From Promethearchaeota archaeon (lineage in GTDB: Archaea > Asgardarchaeota > Lokiarchaeia > Sigynarchaeales > SOKP01), in the NCBI GenBank assembly GCA_030668025.1, contig DAOUUT010000017.1, positions 1 to 23,811 of the forward strand: a stretch of 23,811 bases of DNA. The letters are read 5' to 3'. A program made the translations under genes and the position numbers. The notes under the pieces are model-generated. The model had not been told where the DNA came from, ran no database searches, and saw only the letters and a list, made by a program, of their open reading frames with translations. Shown here piece after piece: positions 8,201 through 14,058 of the stretch; position 1 is the stretch's first letter; each line of letters opens with the position of its first letter.

Positions 8201-10068
8201 ATTCTTCTAGCAAAAACGTGATTACCAAGAGGATCTAGTCTCGAATTAATTAAATTGTTAATTACTGTTTGATTTACTACAATATTCTTAGTTAAGGCAT
8301 CAATGGCGGCTTGTATGTTTAACCTTCCGTATCCTTCATGTTCATCTTTTAAACTATTCAACAATCCAGTATAATTCGATGGGGAATAATTACTTTCATC
8401 AATTTCTGTTTCGGGATCGTCTTCTCTTTCAAGAGTCGTTTCTGAAGCAGTCATTAGTAAAATCGCTTTAAGTATTTTTACCCATTTCGACAAATCCTGA
8501 TTATCCCAATCTGTCCAATTACCCCATTTTGCGTCTATTAATATATTAATTGCTGCTGAAACAATTGCTGTAGAAATTGATGTGCCATATGATGCCGTAG
8601 TTTCATTCGATTTTGCGTCTGCGCTTATTAGCGAGCGGTGATCTGGTAATTTACTACCTCCCGGAGCAACTATATCTGGTTTTAGAACGTTATTCCCTAC
8701 ATCCTGCCCCATACTACTATAAGATGTTATTTGATCCTTATCATTGATTGCTCCTACAACAATCGCGTTTTTATTCATACCTAACTTATTAAAAGGTTTT
8801 GAACCTTCAACCCCTTTATTCCCCGCGGCAATTACCACTAAAATATGGTTTTCAATTACTTCATCAATTACAGCGTTAATAGCGGAAACATCCTCTCCTA
8901 AAGTGCCAATGCTTAAACAAACACTAACGATTTGATGTTGCGTTCGATTTTTAATTACACTTGCCATCGCTGATATTAAATCAGATACATACCCCTTTCC
9001 AGTTTGGTTTACTATCTTATATGCCAGTATATTAGTTGCGTTCGCTATTCCTGTAAAATGATTGAAATGTTCAGTATATGATTCTGGAAAGAACGAAACA
9101 GACGAATTGAATGAAAACAAAGGAATAGAACTAGCTTTTTTGTGATACTTTATGTACAAATCGTAAATACCTCGTTCGGTTTGAGGAACACTATGACTAA
9201 ATGAATAATACTCTTCAGGGTTTTGAATGTGAGACGAGTTTACTAAACTAGAATTAAGATATAACTCAAACCAAAATCCATCTATCTCGCTTAATTGAAA
9301 ATTACTTGTGGAATTTATTGCGATAATCGAATCTGATTTTGATATATTAGCGGAAAATATTTTTACTGAATAGTTTTTAGAAGGCAAGAATTCGTCAAAA
9401 AGATCTAAATGAGAATAATTGCCGTATAAATTCACAATTGAAGGACTGCTAGAATTATAAGCTGAAGTACCAGTGCCTGCAATAACTGAAGATATGAATG
9501 TGCCATGACCATTCTCATCCGTCATCGGATCTTGACTAATAAAATTCTGCCAACCTATAATTCTACCTTGCAAAAATTCATGGTTAAGATTTACACCACT
9601 ATCCAAAACAGCAATAGAAGAACTTGTATTTCCATTATAACCATTTATATACCATGTTGAATTAACTGATTGGGTTTGAATGCTTGCATAATTCATTTGA
9701 ACTTCAATAATTTCATCAGTTTCTATGTTTATATCTGGAACCGCGCTTTTATAGTTAGAAATGTTTTCTATAGGAATTACTCCTGCGAATCCTGAAAAAT
9801 TATTAAACAAATCGTTCCATTCTTCGTTTTCTTTAAAATTTCCTCCATAAAATTCAAACTTATCTTTAACATCATCTTCAAATATGGATTCATTAAAAAA
9901 TACGATAACAGATTTTTTACCACTACTTGAACTCTGTAGATCGTCGACACTCCCTTGTTTTTCAAAATCTAATTTATATGGAATTATTAAATTAAAAATA
10001 AAACTCATTCCCACAGTCGATCCTATGATAAGAAATAAAATAATTGGGAATTTAATTAGTTTCTTCAG
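5281..10068 (-). CDS. Membrane-anchored subtilisin-family (S8) protease with cytosolic zinc ribbons
   Basis: A protein of about 1595 aa. Numbered from GTG 10014 (add 18 for the proposed CTG start at 10068): an I9-like propeptide (about 33-105) and an S8 catalytic domain with Asp138 (AVLDSG), His170 (NGHGTF), oxyanion Asn399 (AAGNKG) and Ser479 (SYGTSISTA), so it should be active. About 145 extra residues sit between His170 and ATNILAYKI. Then follow a PPC-like domain, two jelly-roll-like domains with W-rich segments, an Ig-like domain (about 1315-1405), a transmembrane helix (1411-1434) and a 140-residue tail with CKYC/CPVC and CMNC/CKNKNC cysteine clusters. Extracellular parts are rich in N-x-S/T sequons. 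The CTG start restores a signal-anchor (KKLIKFPIILFLIIGSTVG), lies 9 bases after GGAGGTGA and overlaps the upstream TGA. Catalytic assignment is firm; C-terminal domain names are by resemblance. Confidence 0.9.
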   Translation of the reverse strand: MKKLIKFPIILFLIIGSTVGMSFIFNLIIPYKLDFEKQGSVDDLQSSSSGKKSVIVFFNESIFEDDVKDKFEFYGGNFKENEEWNDLFNNFSGFAGVIPIENISNYKSAVPDINIETDEIIEVQMNYASIQTQSVNSTWYINGYNGNTSSSIAVLDSGVNLNHEFLQGRIIGWQNFISQDPMTDENGHGTFISSVIAGTGTSAYNSSSPSIVNLYGNYSHLDLFDEFLPSKNYSVKIFSANISKSDSIIAINSTSNFQLSEIDGFWFELYLNSSLVNSSHIQNPEEYYSFSHSVPQTERGIYDLYIKYHKKASSIPLFSFNSSVSFFPESYTEHFNHFTGIANATNILAYKIVNQTGKGYVSDLISAMASVIKNRTQHQIVSVCLSIGTLGEDVSAINAVIDEVIENHILVVIAAGNKGVEGSKPFNKLGMNKNAIVVGAINDKDQITSYSSMGQDVGNNVLKPDIVAPGGSKLPDHRSLISADAKSNETTASYGTSISTAIVSAAINILIDAKWGNWTDWDNQDLSKWVKILKAILLMTASETTLEREDDPETEIDESNYSPSNYTGLLNSLKDEHEGYGRLNIQAAIDALTKNIVVNQTVINNLINSRLDPLGNHVFARRITLQEDIQYLFNLTDVEENADLDLFLFSNESNQYGEPILLQSTQKWYGDFDSFYFTPKYNQTECIVIVKALKGNSSFTLNVSNVVNNIIPELKIPEIIYYGGTKNATVISMQEFYGNAPANNYTIDSYRFYIEYFDNDSLNVPPQEVLLHIVETSENYSLFQLDELDSNYTDGAIFRSNLIEFSTPNTYHYFFTASDGLFSARYPQSGELNITIEFPTDSEMFPYAHDFNESYGGWIHNGTGWDLLTQSNQNDDRSRLYSEEWSAMYFGRDHNYPSNYTYQPYLITAPFPNGSLRSPLFNITQVNENFTQVFAKFGLRTSINSGDVMHLQINPNWTGWITLKTYTNEEREWFLEEINITQYIGNYVQFRFLALLDDEFDPINYKGIMLDYFSLENHTNIYSPEIDFVIEENLLATQGSKYDSFTFSCRYYDSDGNYPEFVYLEIDNNNYSMINLFGDWNVSSNSIGNRGILFVKSLVIGNFSDLSFKFHVFDGKFHDSTSYYNQDNSLFSFQNPNSLEFNVNRNDKMIGYEFSSDSLSEYYVVGNPIQKELTMWLKGDNTWHTISLFTQSYIYGGLGESFGSLNQGYETNWDIRLITRPLHVGSEYEVYLKYYFDISLENEFNLELDELDKCTVSISKNFGESWVILKEYFFDNEILSGNESLDISQFSDEDVMIMFTLSTNDITTGLGDGWLLSNLYIGYNKSTDFVNPNIEILSPLNDELVSGIFTLEANVSDDVELDNSRIYIYINNQIVDKTLLNYNQTTGILKFQWDTTLYNDGRYDIKVVTFDKEGNTGESSISVVVENRFIDLVTWLIIIVSVIVIGIMSYFIAEKKGKVWIKNRKNSNAEKIRLKHFDKDQIIKRIELIETKDEQQRPLILHCKYCSSWFESKKFNYICPVCEHDQIYVAYNCMNCGKWYFKDEPSDDYYCKNKNCQGVRLIKREKEKIKGLLNQEGKLLRKYEIKSNKFSILGP

Positions 10069-13000
10069 CTAATAGATTCACCTCCATATTCTTTTTCTAT
10101 AATTTCTTCACTATGAATCTTAGAAATTGAATTAAATCTATCTCTTAAAGTATTCTCAAATTTTAGAACGGTGCTCTTGCCAGAAACATTGAAAAGCATT
10201 AGCTCGTTCCGTTGAAGTTCGTACTTTTTGGCTTTATATTTTTTTGTTTTCCAAATGAAAATGGTTAAAACTGTTAAAGAAATTAACATTGGACCTAAAA
10301 CGAAAAAAATTTGAATTATTTCAGGAATTACTACTTTAACATCTACTAAATTAGAAGTGTCCTTGGTCTGCAATAGGTAATAATACTCAATACTGGCAGG
10401 TTTTAACTTTAATAAGGCTTGAGTTATAGCTTGAATTTTATATGTGAAGGTTATATTCTCTCCTGATTGCAAATACGAGATTGTGTTAATAAGACTACCA
10501 CTTATTAAGTTAAATTCGATATCCGTGAAGCTAACAATGTCGTTGATGCTTATATTTTTAGCACTAATTGTTCCAACATTTTTAACATTAAGTTCAACAG
10601 TTATAATGTCCCCAATTTCAATTTGGTTCTTATCAACTGATTTAATAATTGAAAAATTAATTCTCCCTAATATTAATGGTTTTGAAGAAGCAATTTGAAC
10701 TAAATTATTTTTTGAATTCTTCATATAATTAATGGAAGGATAAAAATACCCTTTCCAATCGCGTTTGATTAAAGTTATGTCAAAGGATTTAATTTCATTA
10801 TATCCTATCTCCGCTAGAATTAAATCTCCACTATCTATTCGTGCTAAATCCCCAAACTGATCGTTCATTGAAATAACTAAGTTTTGAATGTTAAATCCTT
10901 CAAGACCGTTGTTTTTAACGTAAACGGACAAATCCAGTTCCTCTCCTATAGAGGGGGCAAGATTCGAAGCATTAAAATAAATCTCTATTGTTTTAATATA
11001 AGGGAAACGAGTTAAATAATCAATGGGGGCGGAAAAACAGACCTGATTGGGATGAGTTTCTAAGATAGTTGAATTTAAATTTTGGATATGTTCTGGGTTG
11101 TTATAACTAATATTTGTACTACTAATTACTGCAGTATTTGGAACGTAAAAAGAAAATCTTACTTGCTTTTCTGTGTAAGGAGCAAGTTCAGCTATATTAT
11201 ATTTTAAGTAATTTTCTTCAATAGTAAAGTCTATTGGATCGTAAATTATTCCCGGAATTAGTGTTGAAATGTTTATATTTTTAGCAAAATCAGAACCTAT
11301 GTTTCTAAAAACTAATGTAAGGGTATTTATCGCCCCCACTTCTGAGCTATAACTTGATAAATAAGAATAGGAAACAATTGAAGCCATGTCGTAAGTACTT
11401 AAAGATATTGAATTTGAGGTTCTTATGTATTCAACTTTTCCCCTTAAAGAAGTATAGATGACTCTCGATCCTAATACTTTATATTCATTAACATCTCTAT
11501 AATAAAGTTCTACATCTAAGTCATTTATTGAAATATTAAAAAGGCTCGTACTGATACCCTTTATTTTCAATATGATTGTATGATTATCTCTCGTTGTAGG
11601 ATCAAACAGCCAATCTAAAGTTCCTTGATTTTTTATGAATGAAAATGTTGATGTATTATTAACTGTTGAAGTATTATTAACTGTTGATGTCAAAAACACG
11701 GATATGTTTTGAAATTCTTCTGTAGAAAAATTAAAAACTTCAAATTCCAAAACATTACTAGGATCGGTGAAGTTGATTACTATTGAAACTCTATCTAGAG
11801 AATTATTAATTAAATCTATATTTGTCGTATTCTGAAAAAGAAATTGAACCTCAATTTCATGTTGGTCTTTATATTTTTCTTCTGATTCGATAATCCAGTC
11901 TTCTTCGTCATTAGTCAATGCCATTTGAGGCGAAGTTTCTTCGATCGAAACGCCTGAAATTATTGAGGGTAATTCTGGAAATGTTTCTTTAATCGTGAAA
12001 TTGTACTTGTAAAATTGAGAAAAAGTGTCAAATTCTTCAATGGAAAAGTTGTCAAAAGTATACGAAATTATCTCATTTGGCTCTAATTTCCAATTATCAT
12101 CGTTCCAAATACTCTCTTCATTCGTGAAAGTTTCTTTTAGAGAATCTGGAGTTAGTCCTATTGATTCTAAAGAAGTTATCAATTGTTGATTACCATTTGG
12201 TCCAGATATAATATCAATAACATCGTTCATTTTTTCATTATATGGTAGAAGGTTAGAGAAATTACTAAAATTTGGATAATAAGTATCAATTGAACCGGCT
12301 CCTGTGGTATCAAAATAAAATATCCGAGGGTCCTCGTCAAAATTAAAAAAATCTTCTAATGAATCATATTGCCCGGAATATTCAACTCTTGCCACCTCCC
12401 AAATAGCATCTTTAAGGTCTTCGTCAAGCCCTAAAAGTACGCCAATAGGCCCTACAAGTATTGAAAATGCATCGTCTAATTCTATTGGGATTGGAGTAGG
12501 GATGCCCCACGCGGTTTCGTTTCCTACATTTTTTGCCATTATATTAAAAGAAAAATTGTTATAAACTCCAAATGAAGCGTTTTCCCCAATTAAATCTTTA
12601 GTAATAAGTAAATTTGGTTCTGAATTCGAAACTTTATATGTAATTACAAAATCGTCGATAGGATTCAATATCCCTGTAGGAATCCCTTGTAAACCTTGCC
12701 ATCCAAGTTGAGGTAAAAAATTTATAACGTCAATAGGGTCATTTAAATTTACCGGTTTGACATAATTTTGTTTAAATCCTTTTTCATCAACCCAAATTAA
12801 TTCAAATGAATAATCCTTTAATGTTTGAACGTCAAAATCAACATCCGCATAGAACGTCAATAAAGCTATTTGTTCTAACAAAAAATCGTAAAAGGTGAAA
12901 TATTTAGGAGTTTCATCTACTATTTCAGTGCAAAATATATTAATATCTATTTCGCTCATAAAGGCTCCCATTAAGGCTATAAATATTTTTTCACTTGGTT

Positions 13001-14039
13001 GAAGTGGTTCGCCTTGATAACCTAAAGCGTCCCATAGATTAAATTTATACTCATTTTCGCCTATTTTCTTAATACTCTCACTTAAACCCTCGTATTGTAC
13101 CATTAAACTTGTGTAATGGGATTCGTTTGACAAAGTTAAACCGCTAAACATATCACCAAAACCTTCAGAATCTTCTTGAGTAGTTTGATTTGAATCTAAA
13201 GTATCTGAAAGGTTACCAACTGAAACGCTTGAAAACTGCTCGAATATATTATCAACCTCAAGATTTTCTAAATACGCTAAATCGAGAGAATCAATGTTAA
13301 AATTAACTTGATCTATTGATTCGGTTATACCTTTATCTAATAAATCTATAGAATTTACTAAAAGAAATGTTGAGGATAAATGTTGGCTATTTATATATTC
13401 TTCAGACGTTAAACGTTCAACATCCAACGCTTTCCAATACCCATCCATAGGAAGATTAGTAGTGATTTCGTGAAAATAAATGTCCCAATCGGGATAATAA
13501 CCAACGAAAGGAAAAAGGTATGGGTTAGATACGTTAACCATGATAAGGTCAATTTCAAATTTTCTTTTTATGATTTCGAGAGCTCTCTCTGCCCTTAATT
13601 TAGCGTCATCTTCGTTTATTTCTTCGTCGTAATAAAGGAATCCAGAAAAACTGTTGAAAGTCATTTCATATTGCCTATTAAAACCATCTTCATTTACGAT
13701 ACGCGGAAAAATTTCAGGCGTAATTCCATTCGATACACTAAAGAGAACATTGCACTTATAAAATGCGGGATCTCTAGAGTCAAAACGGGGCATTATGCTT
13801 GTGTCATTAGTAAAAAGGGACTGCTTTATGACGGACTTGTTTCCCGCAACAAATGCATTAATCTGTTCAGCATAAAGATCTGTTCCTGCAATGTCAGATG
13901 GATTTATTAAATCCCATTTAAAATCATTGTCATTTTCTATTTTAGGAGCAATGATTTTTTCCTTAAAATTTATATAAAGCGGAGTAGAAAGAAAACTCAG
14001 AATTAATACAAAAACAATTATTTTTTTAAATCTTCTCAA
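10065..14039 (-). CDS. Large membrane-anchored extracellular beta-rich protein, function unknown
   Basis: A 1324-aa protein with no recognised enzyme motif. The N-terminus (MRRFKKIIVFVLILSFLSTP) is a signal peptide or signal anchor. A long extracellular region follows, with many N-x-S/T sequons. Its last third contains repeated beta-sandwich segments resembling DUF11/CARDB-type domains, such as IGDIITVELNVKNVGTISA and LTLVFRNIGSDFAKNINIS. A single transmembrane helix (about 1241-1263) and a basic cytosolic tail of about 60 residues end the chain. It begins with TTG at 14039, behind AAGGAGGA with 11 bases of spacing; no ATG fits, and the hydrophobic segment starts seven residues in. It lies 17 bases after the first permease and overlaps the protease gene by four bases, so translation is probably coupled. 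The context suggests an adhesion, scaffold or substrate-presentation partner of the protease and transporter; this is inference. Confidence 0.8.
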   Translation of the reverse strand: MRRFKKIIVFVLILSFLSTPLYINFKEKIIAPKIENDNDFKWDLINPSDIAGTDLYAEQINAFVAGNKSVIKQSLFTNDTSIMPRFDSRDPAFYKCNVLFSVSNGITPEIFPRIVNEDGFNRQYEMTFNSFSGFLYYDEEINEDDAKLRAERALEIIKRKFEIDLIMVNVSNPYLFPFVGYYPDWDIYFHEITTNLPMDGYWKALDVERLTSEEYINSQHLSSTFLLVNSIDLLDKGITESIDQVNFNIDSLDLAYLENLEVDNIFEQFSSVSVGNLSDTLDSNQTTQEDSEGFGDMFSGLTLSNESHYTSLMVQYEGLSESIKKIGENEYKFNLWDALGYQGEPLQPSEKIFIALMGAFMSEIDINIFCTEIVDETPKYFTFYDFLLEQIALLTFYADVDFDVQTLKDYSFELIWVDEKGFKQNYVKPVNLNDPIDVINFLPQLGWQGLQGIPTGILNPIDDFVITYKVSNSEPNLLITKDLIGENASFGVYNNFSFNIMAKNVGNETAWGIPTPIPIELDDAFSILVGPIGVLLGLDEDLKDAIWEVARVEYSGQYDSLEDFFNFDEDPRIFYFDTTGAGSIDTYYPNFSNFSNLLPYNEKMNDVIDIISGPNGNQQLITSLESIGLTPDSLKETFTNEESIWNDDNWKLEPNEIISYTFDNFSIEEFDTFSQFYKYNFTIKETFPELPSIISGVSIEETSPQMALTNDEEDWIIESEEKYKDQHEIEVQFLFQNTTNIDLINNSLDRVSIVINFTDPSNVLEFEVFNFSTEEFQNISVFLTSTVNNTSTVNNTSTFSFIKNQGTLDWLFDPTTRDNHTIILKIKGISTSLFNISINDLDVELYYRDVNEYKVLGSRVIYTSLRGKVEYIRTSNSISLSTYDMASIVSYSYLSSYSSEVGAINTLTLVFRNIGSDFAKNINISTLIPGIIYDPIDFTIEENYLKYNIAELAPYTEKQVRFSFYVPNTAVISSTNISYNNPEHIQNLNSTILETHPNQVCFSAPIDYLTRFPYIKTIEIYFNASNLAPSIGEELDLSVYVKNNGLEGFNIQNLVISMNDQFGDLARIDSGDLILAEIGYNEIKSFDITLIKRDWKGYFYPSINYMKNSKNNLVQIASSKPLILGRINFSIIKSVDKNQIEIGDIITVELNVKNVGTISAKNISINDIVSFTDIEFNLISGSLINTISYLQSGENITFTYKIQAITQALLKLKPASIEYYYLLQTKDTSNLVDVKVVIPEIIQIFFVLGPMLISLTVLTIFIWKTKKYKAKKYELQRNELMLFNVSGKSTVLKFENTLRDRFNSISKIHSEEIIEKEYGGESIS
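10078..10085 (-). promoter_or_regulatory. Shine-Dalgarno site supporting a CTG start for the protease
   Basis: The minus strand reads GGAGGTGA, a near-perfect complement to the archaeal 16S rRNA 3' end, followed by 9 bases and then CTG at 10068. The CTG overlaps the TGA stop of the upstream gene (CTGA). A start at the next usable codon, GTG at 10014, would be 63 bases away and would remove most of a hydrophobic signal segment. The site therefore decides the start. Confidence 0.7.
11653..11687. repeat. Short in-frame tandem repeat (18-base period)
   Basis: The 17-base unit GTATTATTAACTGTTGA occurs at 11653-11669 and again at 11671-11687, a period of 18 bases, and GTTGAT just before it matches the unit's end. 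On the coding (minus) strand it encodes STVNNTSTVNNTS, adding one six-residue block with an extra N-glycosylation sequon. The copies are identical, which points to recent duplication and possible length variation between strains. Confidence 0.85.
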
Positions 14040-14050
14040 GTTTTTTCTAA

Positions 14051-14058
14051 TCCTCCTT
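14051..14058 (-). promoter_or_regulatory. Shine-Dalgarno site for the TTG start of the 1324-aa protein
   Basis: AAGGAGGA on the minus strand overlaps the TAA stop of the upstream permease gene and lies 11 bases before TTG at 14039. The spacing is slightly long but no better start codon is nearby, and the TTG is followed at once by a signal-peptide-like sequence. Confidence 0.6.
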
